Of a stretch of 64,000 bases of DNA, positions 9,831 to 21,300 are shown one piece after another (the stretch's first letter is position 1; every line of letters begins with the position of its first letter). The translations under genes and the position numbers were made by a program. The DNA comes from Kingdonia uniflora (lineage: Eukaryota; Streptophyta; Magnoliopsida; Ranunculales; Circaeasteraceae), in NCBI GenBank assembly GCA_014058105.1, contig JACGCM010002112.1, positions 620,001 through 684,000 of the forward strand, written 5' to 3'. Under the pieces are notes generated by a model. It saw only the letters and a list, made by a program, of their open reading frames with translations. It made no database searches and was not told the DNA's origin.

Positions 9831-12296
9831 ATGGATCCCTCTGAGACCCAAGAACTAGTTGAAATTCCCCCCGGGATCGAAAAAAGGCATCCCGTTAATT
9901 CGGAGACTCAAAGAAGACTAAATCTTGTTGGAGTCATCACTGAACCATTCCAATGGATCCAAATGCTATGCAAGGAGTTAAACACAAGCTTTGTGGTTGG
10001 GGTAATGTTGGTTTACGGTCTGAGCCAAGGCTTCTCGGGTTCTTTCTTTAAAGTCGTGTCTGATTATTATTGGAAAGATGTTCAGATGGTTCAGCCATCA
10101 GCTGTTCAATTGTACATTGGGTTGTATTACATTCCTTGGGTGATGAAACCAATATGGGGAATACTCACCGATGTTTTCCCAGTTAAAGGGTATCGCCGTC
10201 GTCCTTACTTCATCATAGCTGGTGTTCTAGGTATACATTTGGGTTAATTTAGTATTCTTCGTTTTCTACTTTTGTTGAAATGACATGGAAATTAATTTTG
10301 TGGTGCAAATTTAGTTTTGGTAGGAAACCAAGATGCCTTTGTCATCTGTAATGCGGTTTCAGGATATTACTGAAACCATTTCAAAATATCCTTATTCCCC
10401 TTTACTTGAGTTCTCATTCTGCAGTCTCTAGTTTGAGTCCAATTTTTTAGACAATAACGTGAATATGCTGGACTACTTGTTCTAGAGAGCAACAAAGAGA
10501 CATAATGAGTAGAAACAGAAACGCTTGTGTATCATTATCGTTTATACTGATGTTGTCATTGCTCTAATTTTCAGAATGGGGTTCCTGCCTTAACCCCAGC
10601 TTGCCTAGCAAAAAATAAAAATATCCTGATTCTTATATATGGGTAGCTGTCTTCAGTTTTTTCTTTTTCCCAGTATATTTTCAACCTTTTTTATTATTAT
10701 AACGACAAGCCTGTAACACTCAGTGGCTATTCACAATGCTCAATTCCATCTGTTCATTTTTAGGACATTATGAGTACTTAATACAGACAGGAAATTTGCC
10801 TAAGCTATTTTCTTCTTTTTCTTTAAACTAATCTTTAAACTTCTGTACTATCAGGGGTTGTGTCAGCACTAATAGTTGCAATTCATGGTAAATTGCCAAT
10901 CTTCTTGGCATTGGTGTGCCTGATTGGAATAACAGCTGGGGTTGCGATTGCTGATGTGACAATAGATGCTTGTATCGCGAGAAACAGCATTGAGATTCCT
11001 TCGCTGGCGTCAGATATGCAGAGCCTTTGTGGGTTTTGCACCTCTGTTGGAGCATTGATTGGGTATTCTACTAGCGGTCTTTTTGTACATCATTTAGGAC
11101 CTCAGGTTTGGTGATATTTCATAGTAATCTTTTAAGTTTACCGGTTCAAATATTTTCCTCGCTTGAAATGGTTTCTGAATTCTATTTAGGGAGCTCTAGG
11201 CCTGTTAGCGCTCCCACCTGCACTTCTAGTTCTTTTGGGGTTTCTAATCTATGAGTTGAGGACTAATCAACATAGCGGGAAAAAGAAGGTTAGTTTTCTC
11301 TATATGGATGTTTCTGTCACGTGTTGATGATCCCGTAGAGACATACTTCGGTTCTCTGACATTAGATATCCGCTTCAGAGTCGGCTTTTAAAAAATAGTC
11401 ATAAAATGTGTGTACAGGCAGCAATGGAGAAGGTTGGGGGAGCAATTGAAGGAATGTACAAAACCATGAAATGCTCTCAAGTGTGGAAACCTTCTCTTTA
11501 TATGTACTTATCTTTGGCTCTAAGCATAAGCACTAACGAAGGGACATTCTATTGGTATACCGACCCTAAAGCGGGTCCTGCTTTCTCTCAGGTCCCTCTT
11601 TTCTCCATTCTTTGCATTTTTAGGACTCGAAATTCTGATTTATAAAGCATAAACGCGTATATATCGAAATCTTTCTAACATTAGTTTCTAACAATGCAGG
11701 AGTTTGTGGGGATGATATATGCAATTGGTGCACTAGCTTCAATAGCAGGAGTCCTAATATACCACAAGATTCTAAGAAACTACCAATTCAGAAACCTCCT
11801 CTTCTTTGTCCAACTCCTTTATGCAACTTCAGGAATGCTAGACGTGATATTCATCCTACGATGGAACCTAAAACTTGGAATCCCTGACTACTTCTTTGTC
11901 ATCATGGAAGAATGTATAGCAAGGATTGTTAGCAGGATAAGATGGATGCCAATGATTGTTTTAAGCGCCAAGCTGTGCCCCCTAGGCATAGAAGGAACCT
12001 TCTTTGCACTTTTGATGTGCATCGACAGCCTTGGTGCTCTTTCATCCAAGTGGAGCGGAGGTTTCATTCTTCATGTGTTTCATGTCACAAGAACTGATTT
12101 TAGTAATTTATGGTTGGTAGTTCTTATAAGGAATGTGTTGAGGTTTTCGACGTTGGGGTTGATTTTTCTTATCCCCAGAGCGGATCAATCAGATGTTTTG
12201 ATTCCAAGTGCATTGTTGTCACATGGTTCGAGTGTTAACATTGAAGAGGAAAGGGTAGAACTTGTCTTTATAAAGGAGAAATTTGATCAAACTTGA
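9831..12296 (+). CDS. folate-biopterin transporter family protein (BT1 family), five exons
   Basis: A membrane carrier of the BT1/FBT family, whose plant members are linked to folate or pteridine transport; the substrate of this one is not shown by sequence. Exons: 9831-10230, 10855-11105, 11190-11288, 11418-11591 and 11700-12296. All introns are GT-AG and the frame stays open, giving 506 residues, close to the usual family length. The N-terminal half has the signature GILTDVFPVKGYRRRPY, followed by GVAIADVTIDACIARNS. Many hydrophobic segments follow, consistent with about 10-12 membrane spans. The start codon is preceded by an in-frame stop-rich leader and followed by a short hydrophilic N-terminus typical of the family. 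Last-exon sequence is duplicated just downstream. Confidence 0.9.
10570..10625 (+). mobile_element. short LINE 3' tail inside transporter intron 1
   Basis: The segment CTGCCTTAACCCCAGCTT followed by an A-rich tail matches the 3' end of the LINE at 20930-20965. It is most likely a severely 5'-truncated LINE insertion. The match is short, so chance or another shared repeat is possible. Confidence 0.4.
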
Positions 12297-12621
12297 AAAC
12301 TCTAAACCTACAATGATATAAACAAATTATTCGTGTATATACTTTAGCTTATCTGTAAGTAAATCTTGCCTGTCTATTTTGTTTTCCTGAGAAGCAATAG
12401 TTTGTATATGAAAGAGAGGCTAACGGTGCAGTCATTTTACTATTCAAGGTGATTTTTCTGATTTAATATTAAATTTTCCTTCGTCAGTTTTAAAAGTACA
12501 TACTGAAATGAGATTATAAGTAGGCTTATTCTTGTTTAGGCTTAACATCAAGGTCTTTTTTGGGACAGACAAAACCCTATAGCGGAGGTAATTAGGTAGG
12601 GACAGCATCAGTGGTATAGCG

Positions 12622-12690
12622 GAGGTTTTTCATGTCACAAGAATTGATTTTGGTAATTTATGCCTGGTAGTTCTTACAAGGAACTTATGA
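12622..12690 (+). pseudogene. partial duplicate of transporter exon 5, copy 1
   Basis: GGAGGTTTTTCATGTCACAAG followed by TGGTAGTTCTTACAAGGAA matches gene sequence at 12057-12135 with an internal deletion. It encodes nothing intact. Confidence 0.7.
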
Positions 12691-12799
12691 GTAGGCCCTC
12701 TTACTTAAGCTTAGCATCAAGGCCTTTCATGGGACAGATAAAAGCCCTATACAGACATGTGGAAGGTGGTTAAGTATGGACAACATCAAATGGTGGAGT

Positions 12800-13140
12800 T
12801 GAGGTTTCGTTTACTTCTATTTTTCATGTCGCAAAGGCTGATTTCTGTCAGTTATAGTTCGTAGTTCTTATAAGGTATTTAGACTTTCATCGTCCGGTTT
12901 GATTAATTTATTTTTGTTTCCAGAGGCGAGAGGGGACCAATTAGATGTGTTGGTTCCCATAGAGTTGTTTTCACAGGTATGAGTGTTAATATTGGGAGAG
13001 GAAAGGGTTGAGTTATTACTTGACACCTGGAAAAATACAATGATACAATTAACTATTGGTGTATGTGGATGACACTGTACTTGTTGTTGGTAAGCAAATC
13101 TTACCTGTAACTTTTTTTTTTCTTTCTCCGAGAAGCACCC
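12800..13140 (+). pseudogene. partial duplicate of transporter exon 5 and 3' UTR, copy 2
   Basis: It follows the gene from about 12057 to 12395 through TTCATGTCGCAAAGGCTGAT, CAGAGGCGAGAGGGGACCAA, GAGTGTTAATATTG and on into the 3' untranslated stretch (TACAATGATACAAT, GTAAGCAAATCTTACCTGT). It diverges by many substitutions and small indels. Because it includes 3' UTR and no intron boundary, it does not tell whether DNA or RNA was copied. Confidence 0.75.
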
Positions 13141-13596
13141 AAACCACTATTAATATTTTCTGTACTAAACTTCCACATCTCCCTGTAGGGTTTTCTCTGT
13201 GCCTTAAAAGGCCTTGATGCTAAGCCTAAGTGAGAGTAAGCTTACTTAAAATCTCATTACAGTGTATACTTTTAATTAGACAAAGAAAAATCTATTATTA
13301 ATTTTCGGAAGTAAAAAAAAAACACCTTGAATCACGAAAATACCACTTTGAGCCTCTCCTTCACACTCATAAAGACATAAACTAGATTTGACAAAGCAAA
13401 TGAAAATAAGTAGAATGGATCTCCCAAAGATACTTTTTTTAAGCACCTTAGAGGGTGTGGTTTAGGTCCCCTACCTATATATTGATACAAAGGAAGAAGT
13501 ACAACAAGGACCAATGAAAACAACAGGAAGAAGTTCATCAGGGACTCTTTGTGGTAATCCAAGTGAATTCCTTATTACATCTCTAATTCAACTAGC

Positions 13597-14968
13597 TCAC
13601 AGTAGACCTTCAAGGTTGGTGATGAAGTTATCGATATGCAAGGTCTCAAAGCCTTTTTTGGACAACAAGTTCTTTATCTTCATGTGATTGGCCCTCGTGT
13701 TAATCCCGATTTCGCTCTCTTCGTCCATCATCAACTTAACTGCATTGCACACACTCTCTTTAGTAAACCAACCATCTTCTTCTCTCTCCTCTCTACTTCC
13801 ACTTCTACCTTTAGATCATTTGTCATTGATTTAGTGTTTAAGCACTGGTCAAGTAATTGTGGCAACAACACTATCTGGGATCATTTAACAAGGATTCCCA
13901 CATTGACCCAAACCCGCAGTGGATCACAAAACAGCCCGCTGAAGGGTGTCCTAAAATCAGTTGTTGCTGAACCCAACCTCCATGAACTACTACTCTTTCT
14001 CCGACTTTATCGTAGAACCCCTCGGGCAATGCCTCCTCTATGGTTAAAACCCCGAAGGGGGATTTCTGGGCCGCAAAAAAGGGTAGACCTGTGAGCTCCA
14101 GACCCAATAGAAGCTCCAAGAACTGCTCCTTTTTCAAGACAAACTCACTTCCTAACGCGCAGTAGATCGCGGACTTCTCTTTGAAGCGGCCTAACCAGTT
14201 GGCCCACCGGTCTTCCAACTGTGAAGTCGGTGGCTCAGATAGGAGAGGTCCCGAACACAGTACTCGCTTCCCATACTGGCTCTCCAAGTAATTCAAGGAT
14301 CGGCTTTCAATCTCCAAGCATGTCCTGATACCAATGACATCGCAATCGTTCATGACTGCCGTGACGCGTTCATAGATTGATTTACTGCTACCAAACTCAC
14401 AGTAAGCAAACAATGCAGTGGAAGGTTCAAATAGGCGGACTCGAAGAGACTGGGCAGGAAACCCGGACGGTGGTTGCATCAGTTCCGTAAGTTCATTCCG
14501 CTTCTGGACGTCGTTCAACTTACGTGCAGGAATAAAGAGATACGCATTTGCAGCCGCACTAACCACATTATAAAATGCTGACTTAATCCCCAGCCAACGT
14601 GCAAAGGCAGGAATCCAACACGCGAAATCATAAAAGATAATATCAGACTTAAGTTGTTGTAAGACAAATTCAACCTGATTCTTCATATGGTCCATGGCAA
14701 GGCATAACTCATGACCTAAATTAGTATCCGACATTGTTTCTGCCCCAAGAGGTAGGCCGTCAACATGAGGAACAACAAGAGGGATGAAGGAGATGAGATC
14801 TAGGTGGAGATTAAAGGGATCCAACTTAGTCTGTGTTTTGGTAGGCACAAGGAAGGGGACTATGTGACCTCTCTCAGCCAATTTGTTAGAGAGATGAAGG
14901 AAAGGTGTCAGATGACCCATGGCAAACCAAGGGAACATTACTACGTAAAATGTAGTAGAAGAAGCCAT
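13597..14968 (-). pseudogene. UDP-glycosyltransferase, UGT79-like, with one frameshift
   Basis: A family-1 glycosyltransferase of the UGT79 type (flavonoid or anthocyanin glycoside glycosyltransferases; acceptor not predictable). The start at 14968 gives MASSTTFYVVMFPWFAMGHL, with the catalytic His in the GHLTPF motif. The reading frame is single-exon. The PSPG sugar-donor box begins GGWVQQQLILGHPSAGC and continues CGFGSMWES. Near 13877-13880 one base is missing (frame D-C-Q expected, GAT-CC-CAG seen), which stops translation at 13871. In the shifted frame the rest of the PSPG box (LDQCLNTKSMTNDLKV) and a normal C-terminus (EEDGWFTKESVCNAVKLMMD) follow to a stop at 13597-13599. Total length ~457 residues, normal for the family. 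It is either a very recent pseudogene or a base-call error. Confidence 0.85.
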
Positions 14969-15371
14969 AATAATTAGCACTTGCCCTAAATTTCTATAAG
15001 CAGGAATGTTGTTATTGGTTAGAGGCATGTACCTGTCTATATATACTGCTATATCTTCATTCCTCCAATTATTCCGAATCTGTCTCCACCAACAATCACC
15101 CTTGTTGCAACCAGACATAAAACACAAATTAATATAGTTAGATAGATACTGCAAAAGTTAGATAGATATGTACTTAATGATAAGAACAGCCCACCTTCAC
15201 ATGTGAGAATTATTGTTTCATTCTGATAAATATCTTCTGTACTAATTAATGTGGGATAAAATCGATGGTTTGTTGCACTTATAATCACGACTCGAACAAC
15301 AAAATACAAAGCAGAACAAAACTCAGAGTTTAGGGTTTGAGAGAGTAGACCAGAAGTTTTTACCGAGGTCT
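14969..15371 (-). promoter_or_regulatory. intergenic: UGT promoter and MAT1 3' flank
   Basis: On the minus strand a TATATATA box lies at 15038-15045, about 70 bases ahead of the UGT start, a reasonable core promoter position. The remainder must hold the MAT1 3' untranslated region. No other structure was seen. Confidence 0.45.
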
Positions 15372-18300
15372 TCACACCCAAATACTACTCAAGGCTTCCT
15401 CTATTGCTCTTTTCTTACTTAATTCCACACTCCATCCACCTGCTCTTCCACCTCTCTCAGCTCTGAGTTTCACCATTTCTTCATCGTTAGCAGCATAATG
15501 CTGCCCACCTCCAAGTGGAACAGGTTGTGGTGCCATGCCTGTTGGCCTTGGTTGCCCTACAACACCTCCAGGCATTGCAGGTGCATAGAGTCCCTGCCCA
15601 CCAAAACCATTTCCTGTATGTGAGCTCTGACTTATGGCCTGTTCCATGAAAAATTAAAGTACATCAGATATGCTGGTTAGAGTTAGAGGCCGGCAATTTA
15701 TGAAAACATAAAGTTCAAACACACCTTTTTCCAGGATCACATTTATATATATATATATATATATAAAAACGCAATGGGGTATATTTTGTTCTAGACATTT
15801 TGGTTTGGACATTTTCAACTACACATTTTGAACTATACATTTTCAGAGACATTTTAGACCTTTGGATCTGCTTACATCTCTAAACAATACTATCATGTGG
15901 CTTAAATCAACTGGACGGTTTGTAGATAAGGTTTGTAGGGTAAAATTGTCACTTGGCTAAATATTATTAAGTATAAATACAAATTAAAACACAATCTTCT
16001 CATTCTCTGCAATCTCTCAATCTCGGCTCTCCCCTCTCTCTTCCCAATGCGACGAAATTCTAACCACCAAGTAACAATTTCACAGCGAGGATCAAGGACA
16101 AAACAAAAAAAACCTTGCGATGCCCGATGTGTCGTACGGAAGAATCGGATATTATATAACCCTTGCAATGATGAACAATCATGGTAAGAATATTTGATTC
16201 TTCCGCACGGCACATTGGGCGTCCCAAGGGTTTTTATTTGTCCTCGATCATCGCTGTATAAATACACCGTATATGAAAGACATGAGAACATTTCACATTG
16301 CTAAGAAAGCGTACCGTCCTCATTGTTTCTTAGCATATGCAACATAACTCCTAGATCACTAACAAATTTTCCGCCGCCTTAACCATTGCCTAAACTCATA
16401 GTATTCTATAGGATTTGTGTCGCACTTAGCCATCGTGCCATCCAAGATCATGAGCTTCATAACTTGAGAGAAAGTATTCAAAAATATGCCGCACAGTTGT
16501 TTTCGATGCAATCATTTGAAGATACCCTAGCCATTATCTAACAAAAATAAAGACCTAATTAACACATGGGTTTCAAAATTGATAATTACAGTTTACAAAA
16601 AAAATGCTAATTACAAATTCAATGAAGAAATACAACATATCAAAGCTGTAGTAAAAAAACTTAAGCCAAAGACCAAAAAAAAAAGATGAACACCCTTACA
16701 ACACATAGAAGAACTAACCCTAAAACTTACTTGCAACTTCAAATGGAATATCTTGTTCTTTGGCAAAAGAGGTGAGTTATTGGGAGTCTTAAAGGCAACT
16801 TAAAATAAAGAGAAGTTATGGTTAGGAAGAGGGAGGGTTTTGGAAGAGTAAACACAAACAAGTCCCAAGCTTGAAATTTACCATGCAGCCATTGGGCTTT
16901 TGTTAAGAAGTAAGCCTTAATAAAATTAAAATGGGCCAGGTTTCGATTAAATGTGGGTCTCAATTGGTTGAAACCTAACCCATTGACAAACAACACCTAG
17001 CACTTAAACTCTACACTAAGAAGGGCCTAAAGTACAATTCTAAATATTGTACTAAACACCTAGTCCTTAAACCCAATGGCAAATAACATATCTAAATGAT
17101 AAACATTAAGTTAAATGCTCAAAATATTACTCTATAACCCAAATTTATTTCCATACATAACGCGTTTGCACATGTAATAGTGCGTGCTTATATGCTCGTA
17201 CATAATGCCATTCTAACTTATGGATATCGCTTTACCGGTTTCAGCTTCTTAACATTCACCAAACTTGATATATTATGAAAACAAGAGTCAAAACTTCCAG
17301 AAAGCGAACATCAACATACTCACAGATGGTAATATCACATATTGGGTTGGTGTATAAAACATAGGCTAGTTATAGTTGTCTCTAAATCAATCTTGTTCAA
17401 AATTGCAGGAAAGACAAAATATTTCATCTTATGTTTGCAGACGACTTGATTATCTGCTTAAAAGCCTCATCAACTTCTGCCATAAAGGTTATTAAGATCA
17501 TCAATAAATTCTCAGCTACATCAGGCCTCAAGACCAATAGCAGTAAAAGTTCAGTGTTTTTTCTAGGAGCAACAAGTCAAGAAGAAGAAGATACAATCAG
17601 TAACATCCTGAAATTCAAATCAAAAGCTCTCCCTGCTAGGTATTTGGGTCTCCTACTTCTTGCCTCTAAACTATCATACAAAGATTGTGAGCATTTAATA
17701 GAGAAAAACTACAAGAAATTGTCTAACTGGAAAAACAAATTGCTCTCATATGGTGGAAGACTTAAGCTCATAATTTCAGCTCATACACAGTGTATTAGGC
17801 TACACAGAAAATAGAACAACTATTTAGAGCCTTCTTATGGAGTGGGACAGAAAATACCAAGTGTCTATAAGCTGTGGCATGGGAAGAAGTCTGTGTACTA
17901 AAAAAAGGACTGGGCATTAAAAGAATAAAGGAATTCAATGCTTATGACATTATGGGGCTTGATATCTGGTGTTAGCAATCCATGGTCTAAATAAATCAGA
18001 ACTAATTATTTCAAGAAGAAGTCCTGGACTATTGAAGTTCCAGCTGATTGTTCATGGGCATGGAGATCCTTACTCAAGAAAAGAGAATTTGCACTCAAAC
18101 ACAGAAAAATCATTTTGGGGGATGGTAGCAAGACATTAATTTGGCAAGATCCATGGCTTGACATTGGAGATCTTAACCTTAATTTCAATTACAATTTTGC
18201 TATACCATCTGGTTATCTTCAGTCAAAGACCTAACTGACAGAAAAGAAAATTGGCTTCCACCTCCAAAAGGATTTAGATTGGTAGACCCAGGGGCGGAGC

Positions 18301-21300
18301 CACATGAAGACCAATGGGGGATGCCCCCACTCACTTTTCTCCAAAAAAGAGCTTATATATACTATACATAAAAAATAAAATAAAAACTAAGCTCATTCAT
18401 TCTCTCCAGTTTTAAGTGTCTTTATATCACTAATCAACTCTATGTTTTTCCCCTTTTTGACCTCATTTGCAGGTGAAATCTCAATTGAGGATAGAATACT
18501 CGAAGCTGCTTACTTTGGAGATCTCACTACACTCATAGGTAACACTAATTTTTAGGGTTTTGTTGATTTTAGGGTTGTGATAAGCTATGTTGTTGTTGTT
18601 GTTGTTGTTGTTGGGGTTGGGGTTGTGATAAGCTATGTTGTGATAAGCTATTAGAATTGGGAGACCAGTTGGATGATGGAAGGGGTTTGGTGAAAACTCT
18701 AGAGAGGGTTAAAGGTGCAGGAGGGAAAGGGGTTCTTCATGCAGCAGCTGCACGTGGGCAAATTGATGTGTGCAAGTTCTTGGTCGAGGAACTCGAAATG
18801 GATGTAAATGCTGTACACAATAAAGGTACTGCTGATTATACTCTGAATTTACCCAAAATCTGCGATTTTTCAGTGTTTTGAGTGCTTCAATTTATGTAGC
18901 TATAACCCAGTTGGTTTTTTAATTCTATAATAAGTGGAAGTCTGACTAAATTGGTACTCGCAGTGACCGTCATAAAATTAGATCTGCATTTTGATATGGA
19001 AGGATCTGCATTTTGATACTAGTATAGCCTTTTTTTTGTCTACTAAAGGAGTGTCAAATGAATGTGTGATCCTATGGCTGTTTCCAAGATATGCATCAAA
19101 AACACGTATAATATGTATCCCGACTTTAAATACTTTTATAGGTGACACATGTAAACAAAATCATTTCGCTCCTAGGAGTAGACAAAAAAATTTCTTGTGC
19201 AACCAAATGAATTTGGTTTGTTTAGTAAAAACAAAAATAAGAAGAGAAGAGAAAGAAATAATGAGAACGAAAAAATTCAAACCAAAACTCTAGTCGTGCC
19301 TTGACAGGAATATTACAAATTAATGGAAATCACGACCCTTATTGTTAATATTTGCGATTCATTTATTCGAAGAGAAAAAACATAAAAGAACAATGCCCTT
19401 AACGTCATTAAGCCACTACATTATTTTTTTATGTTTTAATCTTGATAGTAGTAGTGTATTCTGTTTTTTGTCAACATGTATTTCTATACTGTCCTTCTTG
19501 TGGACAATCCACCAAAGCCATACTATTTTGATATTGATACAGGCAGTGATCTCACATGGCTCCAATGTGATAAACCCTGTGTCAGCTGCGCTAAGGTAAA
19601 ATTACTCAGTGACATGGTTGAAAATTGCATCTTATAAGTGAAATTGCAAAAATACCCTTCAAATCCCTCCAAAAAAAATTTACCCCCCAAAAATCCATGT
19701 TGGGTAGACCTAAAGACAAATTTGGGAACTCATTATGGCTACTACTCCACCTGAACCTGGAGAAGAAGATACAATGATATGGAAACTCACTGCAAATGGC
19801 TTATTCTCCACTAAAGCTACTTAGAATGCTCTAAGGAAGAAACTACCTGCCCCTCCATAGGCCACAATCTTATGGGATAAAAATTCTCTTCCCAGGCATT
19901 CATTTATGCTATGGTTGACTGAAAAAAAAAAGGGCTTTAAAACTAGAGACTTTCTAGTTAGAATAGGAAAGATTGAAAAATCATATTGCCAGCATTGTGG
20001 TGGAGATGAGGAAAGCAGAGAACATTTGTTCTTTGAATGCAAGTTCTCAAAAAAAATTAAAAAAATGGGGATCAATCCTTCAATCTCTTAATATTTCTAG
20101 AGCTCCTACCAGATGGTCCTCTTACTCACTCTAGACACAAGCCCAGATATCAACAAAATGATCAAGATTGCTTTGCCAGCTACTATTTACCATAAATGAG
20201 CTGAGAGAAACATAAGCCAATTTCAAAGCACAAGCAGGCAGGAGGAAGTCATCATTTATACTATAAGGTATAAAGTCACCTTCAAGTGTGAGAATTCATC
20301 TTTTAAGTTCCATAACAGCTCCAAAATGAGAGAGATTCTTCAATGTTGGAACATTAAACCTGCAATAAGGATGATGAAGACCATAAAATGGGCTGCCCAG
20401 TCCCCCTCAACTAAGATTGATGTGGGTCTTAACTGTATGCTAGCAAGAACTCCAATAGGGCAGCTTCTAGAGGAATTCTAAGATTGAAGAATGGTTTTCC
20501 TATCCTAGCTTTTAATGAACTGTTATCTGCAGATCTTGAGATTATAGAAATGAAAACTAGGGCTATACAAAGGGCAGAGATAGCTCAAAAACATGATATT
20601 GAAACACTAGAAATTTTGACTGACTCAGTCTATGCCAAGATGGTTATAACCCAAATCTGGAAACCCGCCTTGGAGGTGCATAAAGGAAGTTCAACAGATT
20701 TAAAAATAGTTTTGGTAAGAAGACTAACTGTTTATGTTTTATTCAATTGGAAAGAAAGTAATCAAGTGGCCAACAACATAGCAACAAAGATGGAAATTAT
20801 ACCTCATCTAATCATTCCACAGCAATTCCCTTCTGAGCTTCTCTCTCATTATATAGCTGACCGCTCACAATGTTAATATCCTAGAATGTAACTTTTTCAG
20901 ATTTGTATAGATAACACAGCTGGTGGGGGTCTGCCTTAACCCCAGCTTCCTCCTCAAAAACAAAATTGTGTCTGACTTTATTTATTGACGTAGTTAGTAT
21001 ATATGTAACGTCTTTGATGTTCTAGCAAAATTTAAGACTACTACGCTGATCCTTACTATTTTTATTTTCCACTTTTATAATATCATACCTTTTGTAACCT
21101 TCTTTTTTCATATATGTAAAAAAAAATCTACTAACTTAGCAAAAAAAGAAAAAGAAATTTAAGGGTACTATAAAAACTTTGACAAAAAGGAAGCAATATA
21201 TGCTCTAGGGGTACTACAAAAGCTAATCCCAACTCCTGAAATATTATAATAGAGAAAGATCATAGAGCGGCAAACTATGATGCAAAAGCTTTGATGGGGT

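Larger units (their letters stand above)
12442..13332. repeat. foldback structure (~150-bp inverted arms) holding copies of transporter exon 5
   Basis: The left arm (12442 to ~12595) opens ATTCAAGGTG and carries AAATGAGATTATAAGTAGG and GGCTTAACATCAAGG. The right arm (~13175-13332) is its diverged inverse: GGCCTTGATGCTAAGCC, then CTCATTACAG, closing CACCTTGAAT. A third copy of the arm sequence lies in direct orientation at ~12690-12760. Between the arms are two decayed copies of the transporter's last exon. This looks like either a MITE-like element that captured local gene sequence or a local rearrangement. Confidence 0.6.
18289..19702 (+). mobile_element. hAT-like element carrying exons of two unrelated genes
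   Basis: An exact 8-bp duplication GGTAGACC flanks it (18281-18288 and 19703-19710), and it starts CAGGGGCGGAGCC, a hAT-like terminus. It interrupts LINE coding sequence. The right terminus (...CCATGTTG) matches the left poorly beyond CA/TG, so the superfamily call rests mainly on the 8-bp duplication and the left end. No transposase is present. Two exon groups from host genes lie inside in the same orientation (ankyrin repeat at 18473-18825, aspartic protease at 19495-19595). Confidence 0.65.
17405..20965 (+). mobile_element. 5'-truncated LINE (L1-like), split by a hAT-like insertion
   Basis: The first part (17405-18280) has the RT C-terminal half: LMFADDLIICLKAS with the FADD catalytic motif intact, then the thumb region SKLSYKDCEHLIEKNYKKLS. 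After the insertion at 18289-19702 the zinc-binding zf-RVT region continues (19740-20090; SYCQHCGGDEESREHLFFEC), then an RNase H-like tail (20480-20875; LEILTDSVYAKMVITQIW, SNQVANNIATKM). The 3' end is near 20965 at a short A-rich tail after CTGCCTTAACCCCAGCTT. Endonuclease and the first half of RT are missing, as is usual for truncated LINEs. Stops and shifts make it inactive. Confidence 0.8.

Noticed and set aside
13332..13562. 76-aa hydrophobic minus-strand ORF
   Set aside because: No recognisable family; lies in the gap after the foldback and before the UGT stop; likely chance.
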